A program made the translations under genes and the position numbers. 64,000 nucleotides of DNA from Pseudomonas sp. SJZ074 (GTDB lineage: Bacteria > Pseudomonadota > Gammaproteobacteria > Pseudomonadales > Pseudomonadaceae): NCBI RefSeq assembly GCF_007828215.1, contig NZ_VIUE01000001.1, positions 1 to 64,000 on the forward strand, in the 5' to 3' direction. Position 1 is the first letter of the stretch; the number at the start of each line of letters is the position of its first letter. Below are positions 33,752-42,554 of the stretch, in pieces. Below the pieces are notes generated by a model. It saw nothing but the letters and a program-made list of their open reading frames with translations, did no database searches and was not told the DNA's origin.

Positions 33752-34437
33752 AGATCAGCCGCCCTTACGCCTACCGAGTAGCGCTTCTCAAGGTGACGCA
33801 ATGCCAGCAACGAAACACTGGTGATCACCAGGTACATTGCCGCCACTGCCAGGAAGAAGGTGAAAGGCTCACGGGTGGCATCCGCCGCCTGCTTGGCCTT
33901 GAACATCATGTCTTGCAGGCCCACCACCGAAATCAACGCGGTCGCCTTGGTCAGCACCAGCCAGTTGTTGGTGAAGCCCGGAATCGCCAGGCGAATCATC
34001 TGCGGCACCAGCACCCGGAAGAACACCTGGAACCCGTTCATGCCATACGCCATGCCCGCCTCGGCCTGCCCCTTGGGGATCGCCATGAACGCGCCACGAA
34101 AGGTTTCCGACAGATAAGCACCGAAGATGAAGCCCAGGGTGCCGATGCCGGCCGCCAGGGGGTTCAGATCAATGTAGTCGTCATAACCCAGCATCGGCGC
34201 CACGCGGTTGAGCAGGTCCTGGCCGCCGTAGAAAATCAGCAGGATCAGCACCAGATCGGGAATACCGCGTATGACCGTGGAATACAGGTCACCCAACCAC
34301 GCCAGCCAACGCACCGGCGAGAGGCGCAACGCGACACCAATCAGTCCCAGGACGATGGCCAGAGCCATGGACGACAAGGCGAGCTGAAGCGTCAACCATG
34401 CGCCATCGAGGATGACAGCCCCGTAGCCTTTCAACAT
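33748..34437 (-). CDS. aotQ: Arginine/ornithine ABC transporter, permease AotQ
   Basis: Second permease, 229 residues, HisQ-like. TTVIRGIPDLVLILLIFYGG-type segment near residue 55 and the EAA loop (QAEAGMAYGMNGFQVF) are visible. Pairs with AotM in the membrane. It begins 90 bases after aotJ, with an apparent hairpin between them. Confidence 0.95.
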   Translation of the reverse strand: MLKGYGAVILDGAWLTLQLALSSMALAIVLGLIGVALRLSPVRWLAWLGDLYSTVIRGIPDLVLILLIFYGGQDLLNRVAPMLGYDDYIDLNPLAAGIGTLGFIFGAYLSETFRGAFMAIPKGQAEAGMAYGMNGFQVFFRVLVPQMIRLAIPGFTNNWLVLTKATALISVVGLQDMMFKAKQAADATREPFTFFLAVAAMYLVITSVSLLALRHLEKRYSVGVRAADL

Positions 34438-34463
34438 GATTCAGGTCCTCGAAAGTGGGATGA

Positions 34464-34507
34464 AAAAATGGCGCAAACCGCAGGGAGCCTGTTGCTTGCG
34501 CCATTTC
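34464..34507 (-). terminator. Hairpin with T-tract between aotJ and aotQ
   Basis: Arms AAATGGCGCAA and TTGCGCCATTT followed by T-run in the minus direction, 20 bases after the aotJ stop. Probably a partial terminator or mRNA-stabilising stem that keeps the binding protein in excess of the permease, a common layout in such operons. Confidence 0.7.
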
Positions 34508-34527
34508 GCACGAGTGGCGGAACGGTG

Positions 34528-35301
34528 TTACTTGCCGTAAATGTCGAAGGCGAAGTACTTGTCCTGGATTTGCTTGTATTTGCCGCTCGCGCGAATAGCA
34601 GCGATTGCGCCATTGATCTTGTCTTTCAAGGCATCGCCCTTGCGAACCGCGATCCCTACGCCGTCGCCGAAGTATTTGACGTCGGTGAAGGCCGGCCCCA
34701 CGAAGGCAAAGCCTTTGCCCGCATCGGTCTTCAGGAAACCGTCATCCAACAGGGTAGCGTCTGCCACGGTGCCGTCGAGACGACCGGCGGAGACGTCCAG
34801 GTAGATTTCGTTCTGCGAAGTGTACGGCTTGATCTCGGCACCCAGCGGGGCGAGGACTTCACGGGCGAAGCGCTCGTGAATCGAACCGCGTTGTACGCCG
34901 ATGTTCTTGCCCTTGAGCTCGGCCAGGCTGTCGCTGACCTGAGTACCGGCCTTCATCACCAGGCGGGCCGGGGTGTTGTAGTACTTGTTGGTGAAATCCA
35001 CGGACTTCTTGCGATCTTCAGTGATCGACATCGAGGAAAGGATCGCATCGATCTTGCGCACCTTGAGCGCCGGGATCAGGCCGTCGAACTCCTGTTCGAC
35101 CCACACGCACTTGACCTTCATCTCTTCGCACAACGCGTTGCCGATGTCGTAATCGAAACCGACGATGCTGCCGTCCGGGGCTTTCGAAGCAAACGGAGGG
35201 TAAGCCGCTTCGATACCGATCTTCAGGGGTTTTTCATCGGCGAATGTCGGCAGGGACAGCACGGACAATGCCAGGGCGCCAAGCAGCACAAGTTTCTTCA
35301 T
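34528..35301 (-). CDS. aotJ: Arginine/ornithine-binding periplasmic protein AotJ
   Basis: Extracytoplasmic ligand receptor for the Aot importer. 257 residues: signal peptide 1-21 (cut after TFA), then the SBP3 fold with [19 protein letters not shown] and [14 protein letters not shown]-like ligand segment ([14 protein letters not shown] exact). Ligand contacts follow in [18 protein letters not shown] precedes the ATG. First gene of aotJQMP-argR; an ArgR half-site lies 167 bases upstream. Confidence 0.95.
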   Translation of the reverse strand: MKKLVLLGALALSVLSLPTFADEKPLKIGIEAAYPPFASKAPDGSIVGFDYDIGNALCEEMKVKCVWVEQEFDGLIPALKVRKIDAILSSMSITEDRKKSVDFTNKYYNTPARLVMKAGTQVSDSLAELKGKNIGVQRGSIHERFAREVLAPLGAEIKPYTSQNEIYLDVSAGRLDGTVADATLLDDGFLKTDAGKGFAFVGPAFTDVKYFGDGVGIAVRKGDALKDKINGAIAAIRASGKYKQIQDKYFAFDIYGK

Positions 35302-35467
35302 CTTGGGACTCCATCGGTAAAGGGCAAAACGGCAGAGTGAGCAACAGCCCAATATGCGAATGGGTGAAACAAACGTAGGTGCTGCGTCCTAAGAAGCGGG
35401 CGTTTTTATCAACGCAGGCCACGACGAGCGAGTGATCGGCATTCTAACGACAGGCCCGAAGCCGATA

Positions 35468-35483
35468 TTTCTTCAATGCGACA
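35468..35483 (-). promoter_or_regulatory. ArgR half-site upstream of aotJ
   Basis: TGTCGC-N8-AA exact match in the aot leader (35302-35660). Supports autoregulation of the aotJQMP-argR operon by ArgR. Confidence 0.5.
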
Positions 35484-35796
35484 ACAAATTACAGAAGCAC
35501 CGAGAAACCAGTTCAAGCACATTGACAGCCCAGCAAATTCATGCAAGAGCAAAAGAAAGGAAACCAATACACATTGCAAATTGCGGGCCCATTATTCGCA
35601 AACCCTTCTAATCCGGCAAGCACAGCGTGTCGGCTAATTTTATCAAGAGGCTGCGAACGCCCTGAATCGGGACTCGACGTTTCCCATCGCCTCGGTACGG
35701 TGCCTTTGGTTACACATTAAAAAACATCGGTAACGCTGCGAAAGCTCTGATGTTGAACGTCGATATTTATTCGCAGGAAAAGCTATACACAAAACC

Positions 35797-35886
35797 TGTG
35801 GGAGCGGGCTTGCTCGCGAAGGCAGCCTGTCTGTGGATCCTGTGCTGACCGGAGCACCGTCATCGCGAGCAGGCTCGCTCCCACAG
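35797..35886. repeat. REP pair of mixed subtype
   Basis: Left arm has the GCGGGCTTGC core, right arm the GCAGGCTCGC core, so the two halves come from different REP subtypes. A further single half (GTGGGAACGAGCCCGCTCGC) is at 35931-35960. Confidence 0.75.
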
Positions 35887-35990
35887 GGGATCTGCGGCGA
35901 CTGGATATTTGGAGCCGCCCCGGACCAATGTGGGAACGAGCCCGCTCGCGATAGCGGTGGCTCAGCTTGCCATTGAGTAAAGGCAAGTCG

Positions 35991-36028
35991 AAAAAAAGCC
36001 CCGCCCGGCAATTACCGGGCGGAGCTTT
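35991..36028 (-). terminator. Terminator after acsA
   Basis: CCGCCCGG-TAATTG-CCGGGCGG stem with seven T in the minus direction, 20 bases past the acsA stop. Confidence 0.9.
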
Positions 36029-36047
36029 CAGGTGACACGAACCGTCG

Positions 36048-38003
36048 TCAGGCGACGTTCATGGTCTTGTGTGTCTCGATCAAATGCGCCACCACACCCG
36101 GGTCGGCCAGCGTGGAGATATCACCCAACCCGTCGTATTCCGCCGTGGCGATCTTGCGCAGGATACGGCGCATGATCTTGCCGGAGCGGGTTTTCGGCAG
36201 CCCTGGCGCCCATTGGATGACATCCGGCGAAGCAATCGGACCGATCTCCTTACGCACCCAGTTCTTCAGCTCCAGGCGCAGGGCTTCGCTGGTTTCTTCG
36301 CCGGCATTGAGGGTGACATAGACATAGATGCCCTGCCCCTTGATATCGTGCGGCACACCGACCACCGCCGCTTCGGCGACTTTCGGGTGGGCGACCATGG
36401 CGCTTTCGATCTCGGCCGTGCCCATGCGATGGCCGGACACGTTGAGCACGTCATCCACCCGACCGGTGATCCAGTAGTAGCCATCGGCATCGCGACGCGC
36501 ACCGTCGCCGGTGAAATACATGCCGCTGAAGGTCTTGAAGTAGGTATCGACGAAACGGTCGTGGTCGCCGTACAGCGTCCGCGCCTGGCCTGGCCACGAA
36601 TCGAGGATCACCAGGTTGCCTTCGGCCGCGCCTTCGATCAGGTTGCCGAGATTGTCCACCAGTGCCGGCACCACGCCGAAGAACGGACGCGTGGCCGAAC
36701 CCGGTTTCAACGCCGTGGCACCTGGCAGCGGGCTGATCAGCACGCCACCGGTTTCGGTCTGCCACCAGGTGTCGACGATCGGGCAACGTTCCTTGCCGAC
36801 GTTCTTGTAGTACCAGTCCCAGGCTTCCGGATTGATCGGCTCACCCACCGAACCCAGCAGGCGCAGGCTGCTGCCATCGGCGCCTTCGACGGCCGCGGTG
36901 CCCGAGGCCATCATCGCGCGAATAGCGGTCGGCGCGGTGTAAAGGATATTGACCTTGTGCTTGTCGATGACCTGGGCCACCCGGGTGATGTCCGGGTAGT
37001 TCGGCACGCCTTCGAACAACAGGGTGGTCGCGCCGTTCGCCAGCGGACCGTAGACGATATAGCTGTGGCCGGTGACCCAACCGACGTCGGCGGTGCACCA
37101 GTAGATCTCGCCCGGCTTGTAGTCGAACACGCGCTCATGGGTCATGGCCGCGTACAGCAGGTAGCCGGCCGTGGTGTGTTGCACGCCCTTTGGCTTGCCG
37201 GTGGAACCGGAGGTGTAGAGGATGAACAGCGCTTCTTCAGCGCCCATTTCCTTTGGCGCGCACACGGTGCCCGCCACCTTCATCAAGTCTTCGTACCAGA
37301 TGTCGCGATGCTGGTTCCACTTGATGTTGCCCGCGGTGCGCTTGCACACGATGACTTTCTGGATGCTGCTGGTTTCCGGGTTGGTCAGCGCGTCGTCGAC
37401 GTTAGCCTTGAGCGGGATCTTCTTGCCGGCACGAACGCCTTCGTCGGCGGTGATCACCACTTTGGATTTGCAGTCGATGATGCGACCGGCCAGTGCTTCC
37501 GGCGAAAAACCACCGAACACCACCGAGTGAATCGCGCCGATGCGGGTACAGGCCAGCATGGCGACCACAGCCTCGGGGATCATCGGCATGTAGATCGTCA
37601 CCACGTCGCCGCGATGCACGTCCTGGCCGCGCAGGGCGTTGGCGAACTTGCACACTTCTTCGTGCAGTTCCCGGTAAGTGATCTTGCGACTCTCGGCCGG
37701 GTCATCGCCTTCCCAGATAATCGCGACCTGATCACCACGCTCGGCCAGGTGACGGTCGAGGCAGTTATAGGAAACGTTCAAGGTGCCGTCGGCAAACCAC
37801 TTGATATCGACATGGTGATCGTCGAAGGACGTCTGCTTCACCGTAGTGAACGGCTTGATCCAGTCGAGGCGCTTGGCCTGCTCGCGCCAGAAGCCATCCG
37901 GGTTGACCACCGACTGTTGGTACATGGCCTTGTAGGTCGCCTCGTCAGTCAGCGTACTGGCTGCTACCTCGGGACGAACGGGATACAGAGAAGCCGCACT
38001 CAT
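36048..38003 (-). CDS. acsA: Acetyl-CoA synthetase
   Basis: Activates acetate to acetyl-CoA through acetyl-AMP. 651 residues, normal length. ANL-superfamily motifs: [34 protein letters not shown], and the acetylatable C-terminal lysine in [23 protein letters not shown] precedes the chosen ATG (MSAASLYPV). The 429 bases upstream hold a REP half at 38150-38176 and no gene. Confidence 0.97.
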   Translation of the reverse strand: MSAASLYPVRPEVAASTLTDEATYKAMYQQSVVNPDGFWREQAKRLDWIKPFTTVKQTSFDDHHVDIKWFADGTLNVSYNCLDRHLAERGDQVAIIWEGDDPAESRKITYRELHEEVCKFANALRGQDVHRGDVVTIYMPMIPEAVVAMLACTRIGAIHSVVFGGFSPEALAGRIIDCKSKVVITADEGVRAGKKIPLKANVDDALTNPETSSIQKVIVCKRTAGNIKWNQHRDIWYEDLMKVAGTVCAPKEMGAEEALFILYTSGSTGKPKGVQHTTAGYLLYAAMTHERVFDYKPGEIYWCTADVGWVTGHSYIVYGPLANGATTLLFEGVPNYPDITRVAQVIDKHKVNILYTAPTAIRAMMASGTAAVEGADGSSLRLLGSVGEPINPEAWDWYYKNVGKERCPIVDTWWQTETGGVLISPLPGATALKPGSATRPFFGVVPALVDNLGNLIEGAAEGNLVILDSWPGQARTLYGDHDRFVDTYFKTFSGMYFTGDGARRDADGYYWITGRVDDVLNVSGHRMGTAEIESAMVAHPKVAEAAVVGVPHDIKGQGIYVYVTLNAGEETSEALRLELKNWVRKEIGPIASPDVIQWAPGLPKTRSGKIMRRILRKIATAEYDGLGDISTLADPGVVAHLIETHKTMNVA

Positions 38004-38149
38004 GTTTCTTACCTCGGTGACATAGTTGTTTTTGTATGGTCCCGTTGTAGCCCGGGGCGGGCCTATAGAACCATTCGACGATGGTAGTAACAAGTCCCTA
38101 CAAAATGTCGGTACAAACGTGCAAGACCATAATCACAACCCATTCCCTT

Positions 38150-38176
38150 GTGGGAACGAGCCTGCTCGCGATGACG
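38150..38176. repeat. Single REP half-element
   Basis: GTGGGAACGAGCCTGCTCGC without an inverted partner in the leader between acsA and the DUF2790 gene. Confidence 0.65.
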
Positions 38177-38432
38177 CCAGCCAATCCAACACAGAGTTAA
38201 CAGGCACTCTTCAGCCGTCAGCGATTATTACCAAATCAACCAAAAGTCTTTATCAAAACCCGGTCTGTTTGCATCAATCCCCGCGCCCTAGAATCCATCT
38301 CGCCAACCGGCAAACATGATTGACGCAACACAGCCCCCACGAAGGCCGTTAATCAACTTCCCAAAACCTGCTCCACACGCAACCCCAAAAAGGTTGCGTG
38401 ACCCCACTCGACCTCAAGAAAGGTGAAATCAG

Positions 38433-38696
38433 ATGAAAGCTTTATGGGTCCTGGTCCTCGGCAGCCTTTGCGCAACGGCGACGGCAGACGAGGCCCCGAC
38501 CGATGTCGCCCGGCAAAAAACCGCCATTGAGGAGTACACCTACTCCACCCACCTGGACATCGCCAGAATCATCTCCATGAGCGCTGTCCCGAACGTCTGC
38601 GAAGTGGTCCCGGCAAAAATGGAATACGAAGACTCCAAGGGCCAACGTCATATCCTGCGCTACAGCGTCATGGGCAACGGCTGTTCGGACGGCTGA
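38433..38696 (+). CDS. DUF2790 family exported protein
   Basis: 87-residue secreted or periplasmic protein found in Pseudomonas, function unknown. Signal peptide (residues 1-18, cut near ATADE). The core EYTYSTHLDIARIISMS, a pair of cysteines (NVCEVV and MGNGCSDG) that may form a disulfide, and YEDSKGQRHILRYSVMG are typical of the family. AAAGGTG precedes the ATG. Confidence 0.85.
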   Translation: MKALWVLVLGSLCATATADEAPTDVARQKTAIEEYTYSTHLDIARIISMSAVPNVCEVVPAKMEYEDSKGQRHILRYSVMGNGCSDG

Positions 38697-38713
38697 TCAT
38701 TACCGCTATTTTT

Positions 38714-38737
38714 CAGGGCCCGATTTGATCGGGCCTG
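38714..38737 (+). terminator. Hairpin after the DUF2790 gene
   Basis: CAGG-GCCCGAT-TTG-ATCGGGC-CTG stem 18 bases past the stop, followed by GTTGTG rather than a clear T-run; a weak terminator. Confidence 0.5.
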
Positions 38738-38770
38738 GTTGTGTCTGGCGACGTCGAAAACCCTCCCCAA

Positions 38771-38786
38771 ACACAACATGTAGTGT
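38771..38786. promoter_or_regulatory. Candidate NrdR box upstream of nrdB
   Basis: ACACAACATGTAGTGT pairs in seven of eight positions and agrees with the NrdR consensus (acaCwAtATwTwGtgt type). It is 397 bases before the nrdB ATG. NrdR usually needs two boxes about 31 bases apart; I could not find a good second one. A TATAAT at 38955-38960 is a possible -10. Confidence 0.45.
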
Positions 38787-39182
38787 AAAAACGCAAAAAC
38801 AGGTCGTTTTTTGATCAAAAAATCATGTCATTCGATTCATGCAAAAAAAATCTATAACCGCCAAAGCCTTGTAAACCCTCGCTCCAACGCGAATACGCCC
38901 CCCCAGCACGCCCTCCGTGGGCGATTTCGCCGCACCACGTAGGCAAAAAAGTCCTTATAATGCCGCCTTAAACGGGCCTGCAATATTCCCTTACAGGGGA
39001 TCAAGCCAGCCTGAAGCCCACGCAAAGGCCCCTCGCCTTTTCGCGTTCACCGCCGCTTCAGCATGACCCGTACATTTTTCTGTTTATTGCCTGCGTCAGC
39101 TGCAAGAAACGATTTTCCAAGATCCACCGCCGCCAGCAGGCCCTTACCAGGCTTCTGGCCCTCACGCAGGAGACGACACGTC

Positions 39183-40430
39183 ATGCTGAGCTGGGACGAA
39201 TTCGACAAAGAAGATGGCGAAGTCGCTGTAAAAGGCGCCAATGCCGGCCACGCTTCTGAAGCCAACATGGACCGCCTCGACAGCGCCGGCGGTGCCGCCG
39301 CGCTCGAAGCCCGCGCCGTGACGGCCAGCGACTCGGCCGCGATCATTCGCGCCAAAGCCGCCCTCGACAAACTCGACGTCGCCGAAGGCCTCGCCGAACT
39401 CGAGGGCGCCTCCGCCCGTGTCGCCGTCGATGAAAAGCGCATGATCAACTGCCGCGCCGACCTCAACCAGCTCGTACCTTTCAAATACGACTGGGCCTGG
39501 CAGAAGTACCTGGACGGCTGCGCGAACCACTGGATGCCGCAAGAAGTCAACATGACCGCCGACATCGCCCTCTGGAAAAACCCGGAAGGCCTGACCGACG
39601 ACGAACGCCGCATCGTAATGCGCAACCTGGGCTTCTTCTCCACCGCCGACTCCCTGGTGGCCAACAACCTGGTCCTGGCCGTATACCGCCTGATCACCAA
39701 CCCGGAATGCCGCCAGTACATCCTGCGCCAGGCCTTCGAAGAGGCGATCCACACCCACGCCTACCAGTACTGCATCGAATCGCTGGCCATGGATGAAGGC
39801 GAAATCTTCAACATGTACCACGAGATCCCATCGGTCGCGAAAAAAGCCGCCTGGGGCCTGAAGTACACCCGCTCGATTTCCGATCCGAAGTTCGAAACCG
39901 GCACCCCGGAAACCGACAAGGAGTTGCTGCGCAACCTGATCGCCTACTACTGCGTCCTGGAAGGCATCTTCTTCTACTGCGGCTTCACCCAGATCCTCTC
40001 CATGGGCCGCCGCAACAAGATGACCGGCGTCGCCGAGCAGTTCCAGTACATCCTGCGCGACGAATCCATGCACCTGAACTTCGGCATCGACGTGATCAAC
40101 CAGATCAAGATCGAAAACCCACATTTGTGGGATGCCGAGATGAAGGAAGAAGCGACCCAGATGATTCTGCAAGGGACTCAGCTGGAGATCGAATATGCAC
40201 GCGATACCATGCCTCGCGGGGTGTTGGGAATGAATGCGGCGATGATGGAGGACTATCTGAAGTTCATCGCCAACCGTCGGTTGTCGCAGATTGGTCTGAA
40301 AGAAGAGTACCCAGGCACGACTAACCCGTTCCCTTGGATGAGCGAGATCATGGACTTGAAGAAAGAGAAGAATTTCTTTGAGACGCGGGTGATTGAGTAT
40401 CAGACGGGTGGTGCACTTAGCTGGGATTGA
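39183..40430 (+). CDS. nrdB: Class Ia ribonucleotide reductase, beta subunit (NrdB)
   Basis: Di-iron tyrosyl-radical subunit that powers deoxyribonucleotide synthesis by NrdA. 415 residues. Metal and radical residues are visible: [10 protein letters not shown] (Glu, His and the radical Tyr), LEGIFFY (Glu) and [10 protein letters not shown] (Glu, His). AGGAG precedes the chosen ATG (MLSWDEFD); the frame stays open 40 codons upstream but without homologous sequence. nrdA is not in the window: the next genes on the left are a DUF2790 gene and acsA. Confidence 0.95.
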   Translation: MLSWDEFDKEDGEVAVKGANAGHASEANMDRLDSAGGAAALEARAVTASDSAAIIRAKAALDKLDVAEGLAELEGASARVAVDEKRMINCRADLNQLVPFKYDWAWQKYLDGCANHWMPQEVNMTADIALWKNPEGLTDDERRIVMRNLGFFSTADSLVANNLVLAVYRLITNPECRQYILRQAFEEAIHTHAYQYCIESLAMDEGEIFNMYHEIPSVAKKAAWGLKYTRSISDPKFETGTPETDKELLRNLIAYYCVLEGIFFYCGFTQILSMGRRNKMTGVAEQFQYILRDESMHLNFGIDVINQIKIENPHLWDAEMKEEATQMILQGTQLEIEYARDTMPRGVLGMNAAMMEDYLKFIANRRLSQIGLKEEYPGTTNPFPWMSEIMDLKKEKNFFETRVIEYQTGGALSWD

Positions 40431-40464
40431 TAATCCTGAGTTGCCTGTCAGTTGACGCTCTACT

Positions 40465-40491
40465 AAAAACCCCGTGAAAACGGGGTTTTTT
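40465..40491 (+). terminator. Terminator after nrdB
   Basis: AAAACCCCG-TGAAAA-CGGGGTTTTTT hairpin with T-tract, 36 bases past the stop. Confidence 0.9.
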
Positions 40492-40650
40492 GCATTTGCA
40501 GAATCAACCGTGTTTACGCCAGAACAGATTCTGGCTTCGAGATATCCCCTATCTGTTATTGAATCGGACGCGAGGCCAGGCGGTGTTAGCAAAGCCATGG
40601 TGGCGTCGGTTGCTTGAGGTGTTTCACGTGTCTCTGGGCATTCGGCATCC

Positions 40651-40699
40651 TAGGAGCATTCCGAGCGAAAGCTCAGTTTGTTATGTAGGAATTTTCATA
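40651..40699 (+). promoter_or_regulatory. Paired TAGGAA-type boxes before the HNH gene
   Basis: Two imperfect inverted repeats of the form TAGGAA-N2-TTCCTA: TAGGAGCATTCCGA (40651) and TAGGAATTTTCATA (40686), 35 bases start to start. A TATCGT at 40722 could be the -10. The same pair at the same spacing stands at 56054-56102. The shape resembles NarL/FixJ/RcsB-class operators. Confidence 0.45.
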
Positions 40700-40754
40700 G
40701 ACAGGGGTAATGGCCAGTCAGTATCGTCCGAGGATTTTCAACCTCCGCGGCTGT

Positions 40755-41468
40755 ATGGACACACCAACTGAAAAAAGTGGCTGGAGCGATGACGAGCTTG
40801 AGGCTTCGATCGATGCGTACTTGATGATGCTCGCCCGCGAGTTAAGCGGCCAGACATTCAAGAAGTCGGTTGAGAACCAGCTTTTACGTGATGGACCGCT
40901 GAGCAAGCGCAGTGCCTCATCGGTGGAATACCGTATGCAAAATATCTCGGCGGTGTTGGAACAGATGGGTTTGCGGCGCATCAGCGGCTACATGCCTGCC
41001 AAGAACATCGGGGCGGGTGTGGCTCAACGGATCCGCAAGGTACTCGCCAATAAGGTAATACCTGGCGCCGATGAAGTTGCTCCGACATCTGATCAACGAA
41101 CTTTGATCAGCCGAGCCTCCAGGCTTCAAAAAAACGGACTCAAGGTCGAGCCATCAGGGAATCCAAATCCGCCGCAGGTCAGCACGGCTACGACAGCCTA
41201 CGTTCGGGATCCGAAGGTTCGGGCGTGGGTTGCTGGGTTGGCGAAAGGTGTCTGCGAAGGTTGTGGCCAGAAGGCACCGTTCGAGGTGGATGGGTTGCCG
41301 TTCCTTGAAGTGCATCATGTGAAGCATTTGGCTCAGCGAGGGTCGGACAGTATTACTAATGCCGTTGCGTTGTGTCCGAACTGTCATCGGCGTTGTCATC
41401 TTGCCAGTGATAGAGAGGCATTTACTCTGTCGTTGTATGAAAGGGTTGAGCGGCTGATAGTTGAGTGA
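40755..41468 (+). CDS. HNH endonuclease, probable defence nuclease
   Basis: 237-residue protein. A helical N-terminal domain (about 5-95) contains YLMMLARELSGQTFKKS and SVEYRMQNISAVLEQMGL; this type is often found attached to HNH or other nuclease domains in restriction-like genes. The C-terminal HNH-zinc domain has CEGCGQKAPF, EVHHVKHLAQRGSDS and NAVALCPNCHRRCH (four Cys plus catalytic His). A longer start at 40710 is possible and has AGGGG only three bases away; I prefer 40755 because operator-like boxes lie just before 40710. It may restrict modified DNA; unproven. Confidence 0.8.
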   Translation: MDTPTEKSGWSDDELEASIDAYLMMLARELSGQTFKKSVENQLLRDGPLSKRSASSVEYRMQNISAVLEQMGLRRISGYMPAKNIGAGVAQRIRKVLANKVIPGADEVAPTSDQRTLISRASRLQKNGLKVEPSGNPNPPQVSTATTAYVRDPKVRAWVAGLAKGVCEGCGQKAPFEVDGLPFLEVHHVKHLAQRGSDSITNAVALCPNCHRRCHLASDREAFTLSLYERVERLIVE

Positions 41469-41549
41469 CGACATTTAGTTAAAGCGGGGCTGCTTCGCAG
41501 CCCCACGGGATGGGCAAGGCTTCAGTCCAACTTCTACTGGAGATATTTA

Positions 41550-41735
41550 ATGGCTAACGCGTTTAAAAGTGTGGCCTTCGAGTCGATTCATAGCTCGGCT
41601 GAAGCCCTGCTGAAAATCGGCGCTATCGACGAGACCACCATGGGCGAGTTCGACGAGGCGTGCATTGGTGAGGAGCCTGAAATCCCACCTGCTCAGATGT
41701 TCGGCGCTAACCCGCCGGCTTTCGCCGAGGCTTAG
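41550..41735 (+). pseudogene. Truncated HigA-like antitoxin gene
   Basis: 61-codon frame with a good TGGAG site. The first 50 residues (MANAFKSVAFESIHSSAEAL, IDETTMGEFDEACI, IPPAQ) match the N-terminus of HigA-type antitoxins of about 95-100 residues, but the HTH half is missing. The last dozen residues are read from the antisense of the neighbouring HTH gene, whose end it overlaps by 29 bases. This looks like a deletion junction. No HigB-type toxin lies upstream. It may still be translated. Confidence 0.6.
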
Positions 41736-42069
41736 CCCCACGAATCGGCGCGTTAGCGGCAGGCTTGCGCGGTTCAGGCGGCGGCGCATAAATGGTTTGG
41801 AGGGCAGTGGTCAGCCCCAAGCGCAGCCCGAACTTCCTCAAAATCGATTCGATGGTGCTAAGGGTCGGATTGCCCTTGTCCTTCTCGATCTGGTACAGGG
41901 CTTTGGTCGACATCTTACACATCAGTGCAAAGGTGTCTTGGTCTAGACCGGTCACCTCGAGCCTTAGCCGGCGAACAGCGGTTCCTAGGGTTTCGTTCCC
42001 CATCGCGTGCTGCATCACGATGTCTTCAATGAGCATCTTGCGCCGTTCGCCGGGATTCTCTTCCATCAA
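41707..42069 (-). CDS. HTH transcriptional regulator, HipB-like antitoxin
   Basis: Up to 120 residues (start could also be codon 2 or 12). A central HTH (LGTAVRRLRLEVTGLDQDTFALMCKMSTKALYQIEK in two pieces, about residues 28-85) is followed by a basic, proline-rich tail ending PRRKPAG. HipB-like proteins normally precede a hipA kinase toxin; here nothing follows except the truncated HigA-like gene. Probably an orphan antitoxin or a solitary regulator. Confidence 0.65.
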   Translation of the reverse strand: MMEENPGERRKMLIEDIVMQHAMGNETLGTAVRRLRLEVTGLDQDTFALMCKMSTKALYQIEKDKGNPTLSTIESILRKFGLRLGLTTALQTIYAPPPEPRKPAANAPIRGAKPRRKPAG

Positions 42070-42165
42070 AATTCTCGTTCAACCATAAGCAACAGCTATT
42101 CACTCCCAGCAATATAATTCCGGTTACATGAGCATTCGCACTCATATCCGGCATTATGATGCCGA

Positions 42166-42390
42166 TTACCCTATATCTTCGGTAGGCTGGTCAAAATCAG
42201 CAGATATCCAAATTTTCCCCTTCAACCGCCCAGGTTTACGCGCCCGAGATGAATCGACATGAGGCAACAGGTCCAGATAAGGCTTGCCGTCCTTGGTGAT
42301 CACCACCTTGTCGCCACGCCATGCACGCTCAGCCAGCAGGGAGAGCATGGACTTAGCTTCGCGCATGTTCACTTGTACCCGCTCACTCAT
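42166..42390 (-). CDS. Phd/YefM-type antitoxin, orphan
   Basis: 74-residue antitoxin of the Phd family: MREAKSMLSLLAERAWRGD (DNA-binding N-terminal half), VVITKDGKPYLDLLPH, and a short C-terminal tail that would bind the toxin. GGAGG is placed well before the ATG. The usual PIN or Doc toxin gene is missing on both sides; the 96 bases downstream lead only to the HipB-like gene. Confidence 0.75.
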   Translation of the reverse strand: MSERVQVNMREAKSMLSLLAERAWRGDKVVITKDGKPYLDLLPHVDSSRARKPGRLKGKIWISADFDQPTEDIG

Positions 42391-42472
42391 CCAACACCTC
42401 CATCGGATTAGCCAAGTTAACCTGAGCAGGATATTTTCGATAGGCAGAACGATCGGGCTGACTGTCTGACAT
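42383..42472 (-). CDS. Possible 29-residue leader overlapping the Phd gene
   Basis: Short frame starting MSDSQPDRSAYRKYP and ending PMEVLDE, its stop overlapping the antitoxin start by eight bases. It could be a translationally coupled leader, a remnant of a lost gene, or chance. No clear ribosome binding site of its own is seen. Confidence 0.25.
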   Translation of the reverse strand: MSDSQPDRSAYRKYPAQVNLANPMEVLDE

Positions 42473-42554
42473 TTTTACGATGCATTGAAAACATTCAGTG
42501 CAACCCGCCCCACCACTCGCTATTAATACCCTCCCCTCAAGGACCCGAGCCCTC

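Noticed and set aside
35643-36011. Frames on the minus strand between aotJ and acsA
   Set aside because: They read through REP palindromes, a common source of false frames.
36069-38087. Long plus-strand frame opposite acsA
   Set aside because: Antisense shadow with the same His/Gly/Asp-rich composition; acsA is certain.
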